Assembly: GCA_023053545.1 (NCBI GenBank)
Contig: JAKZAN010000001.1
Coordinates: forward strand, 13,160,024 to 13,224,023
Origin: Lepidurus packardi
Taxonomy: Eukaryota; Arthropoda; Branchiopoda; Notostraca; Triopsidae
DNA length: 64,000 bases
Reading direction: 5' to 3'
Shown piece by piece: positions 35,106 to 47,400 of the stretch (position 1 is the first letter of the stretch; every line of letters begins with the position of its first letter). The notes under the pieces are model-generated. The model had not been told where the DNA came from. It ran no database searches and saw only the letters and a program-made list of their open reading frames with translations. The position numbers and the translations under genes were made by a program.

Positions 35106-38100
35106 TTCACTTTTTTGGAGCAAAGTGGTCTGTACCAGGTCCCATCAAGATTTCAAAAGCCTTAATTTGTCATGGTTCTGTGGCGCGTCTTTCGTTATTT
35201 GACAAGCGTCCAACCCGGTTGTCATTGTCTCATTGATGTATCAAGCCACGCAATTCACGCACGCACGATTCTGGTCGAGGATATCCCACCATATCGCAAA
35301 AGGTGGTAGAGATTGTTGCTTGTTTGATTGAACGGAAAAGTTCCGGATTGGAAGTGGGGGGGGGGGGATCTTGTTTCGGGACTAAAAATAATCTCCAGCA
35401 AAAGGGACAGATTGTGAGAAGCTGAGTACTGTATATCCAATCTGGTAAAAAAAAAAAGAAAAGAAAATACGAAAAAAAATTAAATAGAACGATACAAAGA
35501 AGGTCACGTACAGTACAGCCAAAGAAAAGGAACGTTCCCCGAAAAGAGATTCCCCGAGCACATGCACTAACGAGTATTTTCTCTCTGCGAAAAACTCCCA
35601 AGAAAAGATGATTAACCATCTAGTTGCGAACAAGGACAAGGCAACATAAGGCAGAGCTGTCTCGTGTCTGTCACAAAACGACTTGGAGACGTCCATCGCG
35701 ACGCTATTGACGTCAGTAACCTTTTGCAAAGAGACGATAAATGGTACACGGCCAAGTCTCAGTATTTATATCTTAGCGAACGTCGGAGAACAGTTAGCAC
35801 CATAGTTCAACGTAAGGTTGTGATGGTGAGACAAAGCGAATGAGTGAGAAACTCGGACGTGTCGCTAAATTTCCACTCGTAGTTACGGCCTCTTTATTTT
35901 TATTTTTACGTTTACATTTACGTCAGGTCGAAAAGGGGGAAAATAAGAAATAAGACAAGGGAAAACCGCTGGGGTGAAAAGGCCGCTGGGTTTTAAGGGT
36001 TGCCAACTTGCGCTATTATGAACGTGACAAGCGTGACCGGCAGCCTTTGAACCCGATTGCAGGCCGGTGATCCTCCATGCCACCCAGAAATAGCCTTGTC
36101 TAAATGTGAAACGCTCGCCTTAATTAGCGGCGTTGGAGGCAGGAAATTTTTCCGAAGTTTCTCCCCTGTCCCTGTCACCCCATGAAACGACTGTCCTATG
36201 CGTTCTCTCTCGGAAAGTTTTGCGAAATGGAGTATACATATATAAATATCTCCCTCTAGCTCTAAGCTCGAAACTCTATCACATCCCCGCCGCATGTGGT
36301 TTCGATGGTGCCGATAAAAAGCGGCACACCGCCAGTGATTGTGTTGCGAGCATCCAAGAGCACACACCAACACCGATTGCACCGTGGGGAACACCGCAAT
36401 GGGAATACTTGTAAGTGAAACCATTGCTTTTCTTTTTGTCTAACAATGGTACCTATTTGCTCCAACACGTGTCCGTGCAATTACTCCATGTTAAGTTCAA
36501 AGAAATCCCACGCTCCTTTCTTTTCAATCCGTAAGCTGGTAATTGTGGTAACTGGGAAAAGTGATTCAAAGGCTGCGAAATCTACACAATGGCCCGTCCA
36601 TAGAAAAAAGGAGGGATGGGGGCAAGTCCTTAGATTGGAAGTTTCTTATTTGCCGCGAAATTTGCAAAATGCAGAGATACCCTCGCCATAGGTTTTTAAT
36701 ATGTTGCTAACTGCTTAACCCAAATGGATGGCGACCACCTGCCAACTTCCCTGAAGGCTCTTTTTTTATTTTTAAGAAGCTGCTGCTGGCTGCTGTTGTC
36801 CTGCTGCTCCCAGTTCATGTATGCTCTCTCAGAGCCCAAGGTTTCATTTCAAAACGACAGTCGCTGCATGGCTAAGTGGCCACATTTCCTTTTCAATTTC
36901 TGAAGAGGTTTGGTAGAAAGACAGCAGCGAAGAATAAGGGTCCACCTCCTCAAAGGAAACCATTGTTGGCCATGCTCTGACCTTGGTGCTCGTGTGCAAT
37001 ACCTTTAGGACAACTTTGCCGGTCCTCCAGCACAGCTCGACAGCTTTTGCATTGAGAACAGTCGAGTCCTTCTGTACTTCGGTGGACTTCTGTGGTCACA
37101 TGGCTTGTATAGGGTGGGAGGAAAACGGAGTGTGTTATTGGATTTTTGTATTTTTGGCAATTCTTGCCTACATTCTTTGTTTCGGTTGTTTAATTCGCCA
37201 GAGTATGGAGGCAGCTAGACTTAATTCCCTGCTGTGATTCAGGGGTGGACGGATCTAATGTAGGGCAGGGCCTAACAATCCAAGAGCTTAGCGCGTGTAG
37301 GGCTTTTGAAGAAGATTAATCGAGGAAAGAACTCGTGTGACCCCTGACCCAGAAGGAGCTAATCAAGTTACACGTGTGTATTGGTCTTTGCTGCAGAACG
37401 AGAGTAAGAGAGCGGAATGTACTGGCAACCGAAAACGACAACAAAAGCGAGAAAGGAGTGTGCGATACGCGTGATAAATTATGGTGCTTGGGCCAGCCTC
37501 AGCTTATCGTCCATAATTGGGCCGGAAGGGTTAGGTGTAGGGTTGTAGGGGAGGGGGTCGATCCACTGCCAGAATTACCAGCATCGCTCTTATTTACCAA
37601 CCCAAGGTAGGTAATTGTAAAGCATATAAAGTTCTCAAAGGAGAAAGAGAAAGATAGAGCTTATTCCAAATCAGTTTATTGTCGTCAGAATACATGTATG
37701 TACCCCATACATCCCCCCCTTTACCCTCCACCCCACTTTTTTCACGAGATCTGTCGCTTTGGGGTGTTTAGATCTTTTTGTAGTGATGGATGTAAAGGAT
37801 TATGGCGAAGTAATCTCTGATTTCCATTTCCACTTCGGAGATTGTTGGCGCGTTCGAGTTCAGCTTATTCGCGGATGGTCCACAAGAATAAACGGAGGGG
37901 CTTAAGTGTCGTGTCGCTTTCTCCCTTTTGCACTCCTTGTAATTTACCAGCCATCGGGCTTAAAGAAAGGGTTAAAAGGGCAGCGATTCTGTTGATTGCT
38001 AGTTCTCTTGGACACTTCTGGAACTTCTGGAACTCGGCATGAATGATAATCAGCAACTAGACCGGTACCTACAACTCGGGGAATTTTATGGGTAATGCTA

Positions 38101-40680
38101 TTAAGAAGCATGTACAGGTTTAGAACCTGAAAGGGCCACCAGAGACATTTTGTAAGGTAACCGGAAATACCAGGTGTTGTCTATGGCTACACGGCCTCTG
38201 AGCTTCTGGAATTTAATGCGAGAACGTTTTTATTTTTCGGAAGCCCATGCGCCGCTAACCCCTCGCTCAGTATTTGACGCAAAAAAGATCCCTGCTGCTG
38301 CCAGCAGGACAATATCTTCAGGTAGGCAAAGCTAAAAAAAAAATTTTAAATGTAGTTTTAGTTATCAAAAAAAAAGTTTGCCCACTAAAAGCGCTTCGTA
38401 TTACGCGTAAGGACGGAGGAAAGAGGGAAAGAACCATAAGAGGTTAGATGTTGTGCAGTTTGTTAGTTTTCATTAAAAAAGGGGGAAAAGGGACCTTGGT
38501 AATATAACTTTCTTGGAGAACGCTAGAAGAGCCAAGGCATTGTTGGTAATGGTTCAAGTTCGTTTTATGGTTTTGCTGCTAAGCTAGAGAGAAAGTTAAA
38601 GGCGAGGAAAAAGACAAGGGGCTCCCCAGCAGTAATAGTGCCAGGCAGGACCGGGAGCCCCGAAATTGTGCTCGACAATTGCGGGCTTGGACAGTTTTTC
38701 CCAATGGCTGTGGAACGACTTGGGGAATTGTTACTAAGGTGTAAAATGGGCTAAGAATGCCTGCTGAGGTGTGCTCGGGGTATTATGGACTTGTAACACT
38801 GCGCTCTCCGCGACGAGCTAGTACTGTACTGTACTATTTAACGCTAAAGGTTTTTCCCTTCTCTGCCCTCCTTATGTGGGTCCTTTACGATGTTACTGCA
38901 TCGACGCCAGCTATTATTTAAGAGTAAAGTGTGAAAAGGTTTTTCTTTATTTTTTTTACTTCTTTTTCTTAGGAAAGTATTATCTCCAGCGTCGTACCCA
39001 CCCCAACAATAGCTCACTGGGAAATTAGATGGAGCTTGAAAAGGTCTTGATACCTTTGATACCAACAAGCTCTAGGGGTAGTGACAGTGTCAAACCAGAA
39101 AAGCATTGTTGCGCATCTTGGAAAGCAGCAAGGGGCCTACACGATAATGAAGAGAGTTTTTTTTTATCCAAACCTTGAGAACGTTTTGGAAAGTCTGTCA
39201 GTGTCAACGTGAATGCTGATGGAGATGAAAACTTTCTGACCATGAAAAAGGTTTGCTGCTACATCACAATTTTTCTTCCGTTTTTATTTCATTTAGTTTT
39301 ATTTTTTAGGAAGCCATTGCTGGCCTTTACGCGAGGGGTTGCAAATGGCTCAAATCTTCGCTCTTGGCAGCTGTCGATGGCAAACGGAACTGTGGCACAA
39401 AATGCTCAACATATCATTTCTGGGGGGCTTCTTATTCTATCTCGGATGTCCACCCAAGAAAAAAAAGGCAATGGCCGTTTTTTTCTTCCCCGGCCTTCGC
39501 TCGTTCGCTAGCCTCTGCATATCTGGCAGAGAATAAAATTGATGTTGCATGCAGAATTACCCTTCTCTTCTCCCTTTCGAGCTTGGCTCGCTCAGTCGGG
39601 GTTTCAGATTTTCTATTCAAAAGTTAGCCTCCTTACCGCATTTTTTTCGCGTTATTTTTATTTTAGTCCCGGAGCTTATAAATGGCTTTTCTTCGTTCCC
39701 TTCAGCAAAGTCTCCATGGAGTCAAGAAAGCGATAAGAGAACCAGACGTGCGGTTTGATCCATGTCTTCGACATCTCCTTTATTGCCATTCACATTCGGT
39801 TATCGTAGCGATTTTCAGTGCTGGGAGACAAAAACAGCTAACATGAACCTGTCAAGCGTCCTTTTACGCGCAAAAGCGTCTCGTCTCGTAATTCATTTCC
39901 TTGCTCAGATTTACCTAGCTTTGCTAGCCAAACTACATGGATCACTATTTGTTCGAGCGAAAGCGAGAATTTTTTCTTTTAATCTCCTAAACTGGAATTG
40001 GGAAAACTTTGGGCATGCATCCGTAAGTTACAACACCAAAGGATGCGGAATTCTTTAGATTCTATTTCTTTTGAACAAGCCTCCAAGGAAGAAAAGAAGC
40101 GTAGCAGCTCAATCTTCAACTCGAGCAGTATAATTATACAGGCTTTCGCATCTTTGAGAAGCATGTAGACAAGTATCCCAAGTTCTTATGCCTATAAAGA
40201 AACGAAATGACGGCCTGGTTATCGTGCATACTTGGCCCAAGTTACACTCATCTTTGCCGGATTAGGAGCAACTTTTCCGGGGTTTTTATACTTTGAGGAT
40301 TCGCCACAGAACAATCTCAGCAAGTTTTGGCACGTGAAAAATAACCTGGAAAGAAGGGAAAAAGCTCCCCAAAATGATACAATGTATTATTACCGTCAAG
40401 AGATAGTTTTAAAGGACTCTTCTTTGAAAAGCTGGAGTTGATTCCTCCTCTAACTTCTTGCTTGTGGCTAAGTTTGGGAGAGAATTCTCTTGGCAAGTTT
40501 GGCAGCAATCAAACAGATGAATACTAGAGCTGGTGATGCTCCAAGATGGCGCTTTTACCGTTGAACCCAGACTACCTCAAGGCAAAATAAGTTAGGTAAA
40601 ATAAAAAAATAAATAAAAAACCTAGACTCATTATATGCCTGCCTCAATTGCATGCCTCAATATATGATTGTTTTAGAAGA
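35106..40680. other. Gene-free region
   Basis: No supported gene. It has a 12-G run at 35356-35367, GTAC-rich motifs at 35507-35518 and 38820-38836, and a CTG/CTGCTG-rich patch at 36775-36810. An inverted repeat pairs GGGGCTCCC (38618-38626) with GGGAGCCCC (38653-38661). A + strand frame at 36133-36414 ends exactly in a GTAAGT donor-like word, but its peptide resembles nothing I know. Confidence 0.65.
38618..38661. repeat. 9-bp-arm inverted repeat
   Basis: GGGGCTCCC and GGGAGCCCC are exact complements with a 26-base spacer. A smaller AATTGT/ACAATT stem follows immediately. This could be a G+C-rich structured element or chance. Confidence 0.45.
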
Positions 40681-40806
40681 GGCCCCCCTTTACTTGGACC
40701 ATTTATTTAAAAAACAAAATTAGATAAAATATACAAAAAATCGTATATTGCACTTCTCCATATGAATATTTTTGAAGATTAGGTCCTCGTATACTTGGAC
40801 CCATTT
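40681..40806 (+). repeat. A+T-rich block with TACTTGGACC direct repeat
   Basis: Two near-identical words, CCTTTACTTGGACCATTT and CCTCGTATACTTGGACCCATTT, lie about 100 bases apart in A+T-rich sequence. This suggests a short duplicated segment or the ends of a small decayed insertion. Confidence 0.4.
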
Positions 40807-42359
40807 TTTTTCTAACTCCTGCGAAAGGTTGAGTGCAGGGTCATAGTTGGCTTCATCTCCCTCTAGGTCCGGAACTTGATTAAAGTTGGATTATTAGAAT
40901 GCAAAGCGTGAGTCTGAATAGAAAAGTTGGGATTTGAAAAAAAAAGAGAGTTGTATATACACAACGACACGCTTATCAAAGAAAGTAAGCCTTGTAGGAA
41001 AAAAGAAAAAACTTCCACCTTGCTGCGCAGCACATGATGTAGGATTTTCTGTTACCAAATTGCTGCATTACATCGGGAATGCGAGGGGGGAAACTCGTCG
41101 AGTTCGCGAGTTGTGGAGCGAAGTTTGGGAAGGTAATAGCTGCTCTGAAAGCAGAGTTAGTGGGCGTAAAAGCGCAATATTCCTTGATGAATGAGCCCGG
41201 GCTTTACACCAGAAAAGGCGGAAGGAAAGAAGAGCGAGAGAGAAAAAAGAAAAAAGACGGCCATATACCCATCTCAAGACGATGCTGGCAGTTGTGTGGG
41301 GTGCTAGCACACCATCACATTACTTCTTTCTCGTCAAGTAGTGAAATAAGAAGCAGAGCTAGTAGTCTCAGTCAAATGCGTCAATACTTTGAGGATTTTG
41401 TATATAGGGAGGCCGCGTAAGGTTTCCATCCCGAAGATCGGGCCGAGACTGGCGCCTCTATGGTGTACTTGAGCGCTACCTGATTCTTTTTTTTATTTTT
41501 TAAAAAAGAGTAGCGATTTCCCGTTCGATGAGCTTGCGGCTGATAAAATTTCCATATGAGAAGAGGCTATATAAAAGAAAATGAAAAACGGTGGAAAAGC
41601 TTCCACACACACAGTATGTAAGTTATACAAGGGTCTCGCTTGAGAGCGCGATAGGAGCATTGTGGTTTTTTCTTTCTTTTTCGGTCTAACTATGCCTCTT
41701 TTACTCTACCTCTATCTAGTGGAACGGAATCTGTGATCAATAGAGACCCTTGCACGGGTGGGAGTGGGAAATTTCGACGTTTTCAACAGATGGGCCCCCA
41801 AGACGACCCAGGTGAACTTATTGTTGGTGTTAAAACCTCTCATTTGGAAGATGGAGAGGTTTCCAACAAGCACCGAACTTGAATTGGGTGAACTCGGAAG
41901 GTTTCCCCCGTTTCCCATCGGAGATGAGCCTGCAGTGCCGAGGAGCCACAGGAAAAATCCCCAATCAATGGGCTCTGCAATACACAGACCTTTACTATAC
42001 ATCTATCTCCATCCTCGGCATAGTGTATGTGCAAGGCGGCTTTTACCTTGCTGGGCAAGATTTAGTTTGCTGAAGATTTCACGGAGGAATGGCCGTGGGG
42101 GTTTTGGCTTTTGGCCTGGCCTGGTTTCTCTAGTAGGAGGACAGGGGAATTGAAGCCCTTCAAGTAGTGCAGGGGGTCTTTTTTTCCCCCGATGGGCACT
42201 TTGTGCGTGAATGTATACAGTCGACAATTGACCTAAGGTCACAGCCCCAAAAGGAGAAGGGTAAACGCAGAAAACCTGGTTAGCAACAAGATTTTCAGGT
42301 CCGCTATACGTTAGCAGGGGCCACCATCGTCCCCGAAAGCTATAATTGGGGGCTTTAAA

Positions 42360-42387
42360 TCCTCCACAAGCAAAAACTTGTGGAGGA
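42360..42387. repeat. Perfect 11-bp hairpin
   Basis: TCCTCCACAAG pairs with CTTGTGGAGGA across the loop CAAAAA. It is shorter than a typical microRNA precursor stem. No gene adjoins it. Confidence 0.65.
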
Positions 42388-43184
42388 GTTCTAGCCAGGT
42401 CCGTGAACTCGTGACCCGGTACACCGGGGACCCCAAAAGTAAAATGGTCAAAGTACCTTGACCTTGGGCAGTAATGGGTTCTGCGCGCATAGGGTGTGAA
42501 AAGTATGCGAGTTCCGATCAGTCGCTTTTCTAGTTAAGGTTTGGAGGAGCCAGCACAGGCAATCGGATAAGGATGGCTTTTGATATGGCAAAGATTGGTC
42601 GAAAGGGGATAGGGCAACTAAGCAAGGCATTGAACTCGTTGTGTTGCTTGACTCCCGTGCAATGTGCAAAAATGAGTGCTTCTCTCCACTCTCTGAACCC
42701 CCATACAAGGAACAGACTAAAGACGTTTGACAGACATGTCATCAACAGGTTCGTCATGTCAAAACCGCAAGCAAGTAGTGTGTAAACGGATCTTTAAAGG
42801 CACAGTATTTGCTTTAGACTAGATTTCCCCACTACGTTTATATTTATACTGTTGGGTGGCTCCGGACTTTCATATATAAGTCGCTCTTGCCCCTTCAGAT
42901 AAATTTCCGCGGAAACCGTGTTCTTCGACGAAGACTATCGTACTCCAGGGAGTATACTGACTAGCCAAATCTGGAAAGCAAAAAAAAAAAAGTTTATCGT
43001 ACCTCATATTACTTTTTTTTCCTGCGTTGTTGTGTGCTAGTCGAAGCGTTTGGAAATCTTGCGGCCGATTTTGGCTCTTTTTTCCCTTTTTTTAGTGAGT
43101 TTTGGGAAAGATTTACTACGGCAGACCCAAAATCAAACGGCCAACCAGGCTATAGTAGTTGATACGGTACGTCAATGACCGTCT

Positions 43185-43212
43185 TGGACCTATAGCTCAG
43201 TCCCTAGAGCAT
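43185..43212 (+). repeat. tRNA D-arm-like relic
   Basis: The stretch GGACCTATAGCTCAGTCCCTAGAGCATTGAC has the TAGCTC, AGT and GAGC spacing of a tRNA D arm: stem GCTC/GAGC with an 8-base loop, close to a polymerase III A box. The usual GG of the loop is CC. No anticodon stem or T arm in the right register follows, so this is at best a decayed tRNA or the head of a tRNA-derived short interspersed element. Confidence 0.25.
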
Positions 43213-44446
43213 TGACTACCACCATTACTATAGTATTTCCTCAGGACTTGGGCTTTGACAATCAGATTAAGTTGGTCACGTGGGTCGTAGTCGTGAAGCT
43301 TGCCGGAGAGCGACCCGGAGGAAATGTTCAGATGTATGCTCAAGAGTTGAAGCGAAAACGAGAGAAAGATAGGGTGCCCGCCCCCCCCCCCCCCCCCTAC
43401 ATACATGCAGCCGAAACGTCGCAAATAAGACTATTTGGTGAGGCTTTATTAGGTTAGCCAAGTTAGAGGAAAGAAAATCAAACCCAAAAGAATTATAGAC
43501 CAACTATGGACCAAATCTTTCCTGACAGATGAAATGAGGCTGTCGAATTGACCAGGGAAGTCCAGATAATTTTTTTTTTAGATTTGGGGGGTAAATATGT
43601 TTCATATTTTCAGAAAAGGGTCAGGAGGCCTTCCACGTCTATGGGCATTCGATTTTTCGGTTTTCTTTGATTTTTTCCCCCTTTTTCATCCTTGTCCATT
43701 TATGCCGGTAGCTTCCAGCTCCAAGTACACGCTGAATAATAGAGAGGGACAGCTTATGCAGTTAGGTAAGGTAGGGAAGTGTGTATGTTGGGAGGGTAAC
43801 GTGCATCGTTCTCTTGGTCGTCTGGCCGCATAATTCGCCAGAATCCCATGACCCCTCGGCTCGATTTGTCACATGATGCATTCTTCTTATTACAATACAC
43901 AACATAGTTTCAATGGGGAAGAGTCGCGGGTCATAAATGGAGGAGGGGGAAGTGATTGAATCAATTCAATATTGGGTCCCTTTTTCCTATATAATATAGC
44001 TCCCTACCAGAACCTATACGCGATGAATATTCGAGAAGGGGGGGGGGGGGGGAGTAGAGGGAGAGGAGAGTCAGAAAGATACGATTGGACTTTTCTGATT
44101 TGATTTAGCAAAGGGCCACTCGGGGGTTGCGAGGGCGAAAAGTGGAGGAATTTTTGGCGTGATGGACGGACCAGGATGCGTTTGTCCGCGGTAGATAGCA
44201 AGAAACTATTTCCAAAATTCGGCTAAAGGAACTTTGAAATTGTCTGTGCGGCAGAGCTTGACCAACGTCCATCCTCTTCCTTAGCTGGAATAACAGAGGT
44301 TTAGAGGGAAAAGCCACATCCTGAACGAACCGAAACATTAGAGACACGCACTTCTCATTCTTTTTATTATTACTTTGGGGGTTGTTCCCTGTATTCTTTA
44401 TTTGTATTGTAGAGGTAGGTGGACATCGGATTGATGCATATCCATA

Positions 44447-44471
44447 GGAAGGAAGGAAGGAAGGAAGGAAG
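44447..44471 (+). repeat. (GGAA)n microsatellite
   Basis: Six uninterrupted GGAA units. It puts a short repetitive peptide into the largest frame of the window, which weakens that frame as a coding candidate. Confidence 0.9.
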
Positions 44472-47400
44472 TTACATTCACACATACGAATTAGCATACG
44501 TAATAGAAGTCGGGGAGCTTTTTTCCATTCGCCTCCCGTTGCATGTTTCCGAAAATGGTTTAGACTTGATAATTTACCTTGGAATCTTTGTCTCTTTTTT
44601 CTAATCTTTTTGACATGGCTGTGACGGGGTACTTGGCGATCCCAATCGCTGTCGTGTTGCCATTTGGCACCTATGGCAACACCGCTCGTACGGCCACAGG
44701 TTTCTATGTAGGTCGCACCCAACTGACGTAGCGCAGACAGGACGTCCGGTGATCAGATTCAGAATCTAACGCGTCCATTCCCCCCTTCTCCGCCCTAGTA
44801 TTACCTGTCCTTCGCAGTCCCATGGCGTCAGCAAATATAACTGCCACCGCAGTTAACATTCTGTTTATAGGAAAGTCTTCCTGATCATTTTCCCCATTTT
44901 CTCCGAGCCGCGTTATGGATTGAGATCAAGCGCCCATATGCCGCATGCTGTCTTTCACGATTGGATTGGAAATGACCGGTAAAGGTAAAGGAAGAGGAAG
45001 GGGAGTCAAAGTATGGAAGAGACGCTAAAGATTACTTCCCTTTTAATAGCGCCTGTCACCCTTCGTGATATTACTTACCGGAGGGGACTGCCAAAAGGCT
45101 AGACGGTTAAGGTTATGCTCGGTGTTAAAGTTGCTGTAGTGGTTAAGCTGCTCATCCCAAACTACTATACCAGGGCATTTTTTTCCTGGATACTAATGTG
45201 TAGGTAGTGTCGCTTAGCTCAGTTGCAACTTTGACATTGACAAGAGGCCTCCCAAGCCCACTTCCGGCGCAAAAAGTAAAGACAAAAAAAAAGAAGAAAA
45301 TACCCTTATTGGCCTAAATTGGTATGCTGTTGCTGATTCTACACCACAGTACCTTAAACTTGATACTCCTGTGATAACAGAGAGAGAGCTCCCATTCATT
45401 AACTCAAGTAACCATACACTGTTGAGCGGTTTGATTGGAGGTTATCTAACGTTGCACTAATGCAGTACTCAAGGGCCAGAAGCGATGGTCTACCAGCTGG
45501 CCAAGTTCTTGAAAACTGTCGAGTTGATTTTCTAATCTTTTAAGTCTGTCTGTGATCTAAAAAAAAGTGTCTCCTTTGGCGTAAAATGAAAAAAATCTGG
45601 GATTTTTGAACACATATTTTATTTCATTTTCTAAGACGGGGGAAAGACAAATTAGAAATAAATAAAGGCCCTTGCCCAAGGAGGGGAAGGGAGGTGGGCG
45701 GGTATAAGATCAATAGCTAATAGCTGAGCTTGTATTATATCCGTTTGCAAGAGATGTTTTGACTATATGTCGTGCAAGAACGGGGAAAACTCGGTTGCAT
45801 TCCCTTCAGACATTGGGAAACAGGTTCTACCCTTGCATTTTGTTTACGGTCCTTTTTCTGATGAGTTTTTTGGGGGTATTGAGAAAGGTAAGGGTGTCTT
45901 TGACTTGAATCATATAGTCCCGGGATACGGTCGAGCTCTTTTTAGTATTTTTTTTTTGGGCCGGGAAATTGTTTGTTCAGTGCTGTAATAATGTTTCCTC
46001 ACGGTGGGGAATGTAACATCTTTTGGTAGTCAACCATTCGAATCCTGTTTCGCTCCAATTTAATTACAGATGTTATGGGCAGTCCTTAGGGTAGGATCAT
46101 GCTTAAGGATTTAATGGCATTTTTGTTTTTGACATCGGTGATAAGGAACGTAAGGAAAGAGGGGTACATTAAGTGGGTTGGGACATATCTGCGTTTTTGA
46201 GATGTAAGCATACCATTTAGATGATTGTCCAGAAGTTATTTATGCACGTAAGAAGGCAAAAAGGGGGATGCAATAAGGATGGTAGAGTGAATTCAGGTTT
46301 AATTGGTTCAGGAGAACCGAGGGGAGACAACCAGTTCTTTTTACGAGATAGAAAAAAAAGTTTTATATCTCTTTTATTATAGGGACAGTGTAGTCTTGTA
46401 TGTAGCAATGCACAGCATCCAAAAGTGAATGCTCGACGATCTATGGCATCCGAAGAGTTGAACTGACTGGCGTTCTCAAGTCTCACAAACATATACATGA
46501 ACTGCAGCGTGATTGTCATGGAGATGCTGATGTCAGCATCCTTTCGCATCATTATGTTGATGGGAAACTAACAATCACGACAACGACATGGAGGGCGACG
46601 CCGAATTGTAAAGAGGACAGTAAAAACGGACGACATGGCTTCCATGACGATAAGGATTAGCTGGAACGCCAACGCGGTTCCTGCAGTGCCGTGCTGCCCT
46701 TGACAGCAAAGGACGTATAAAGAGACGGAATTTTTGCATATGCGGGGTGCAATGAAAGCTGTGCCAAAGACCTATAAAGCCAATCTTCGGGGGGTATATA
46801 ATTCCAACTCCCTCTCGTACCGTATCTCTGTCATATCGTATAGTGTAACCGTATCGTAGAATGCAAGTACGAACGTTAGAATTTGGAGCCGGACGCAGAG
46901 GATGCAGGGGAAGTATGAGAAACTTGCACACAAGATGAGTAAAACTGGGGGGAACGCTTTTCATTGATATGCTGATGATGGTGTATGTGTGTGCGTGCGT
47001 GTGGTGCATCATTCGCCAACTGTAAGCAGCAGCTCGGTCTCTCTCTCTCTCTCACTGGCGTCCTTTTCCCTCTCAACTCGCAACTATCTCCATCATTGTT
47101 GTTTGGCCCTTCGTCGAATATTTTCATTCAATTCTTCACCCTCTTGATAAATCTCTCTCGTCTTTTGTCGCATACTTCTTCCAGAAGAGTATTTTTATGC
47201 ATGTATTTTGCGCATCGCTTATTCTTCTCTGAGGATCCCAGCAGCTATCCACAATTGGGATTTTTTTTCTCTCGCTGGCTGTTCTTCCCTTTCTTTACGT
47301 ACAGCCCCTTCAAGCTATATATAGGAAAGCAAGAAAAATAATAATAACAGGAACGAATAGGTCTTTTTGACCGTATCTTCGCTACATTGACTTCAGTGCT

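Noticed and set aside
44105..44722. Longest open frame of the window (205 codons, minus strand)
   Set aside because: It runs through the (GGAA)n microsatellite, has no recognisable domain or consistent composition, and is near the length expected for the longest chance frame in 64 kb on six frames.
46025..46050. ATTCGAATCC, resembling a tRNA B box
   Set aside because: No D arm, anticodon stem or acceptor pairing upstream in the right register.
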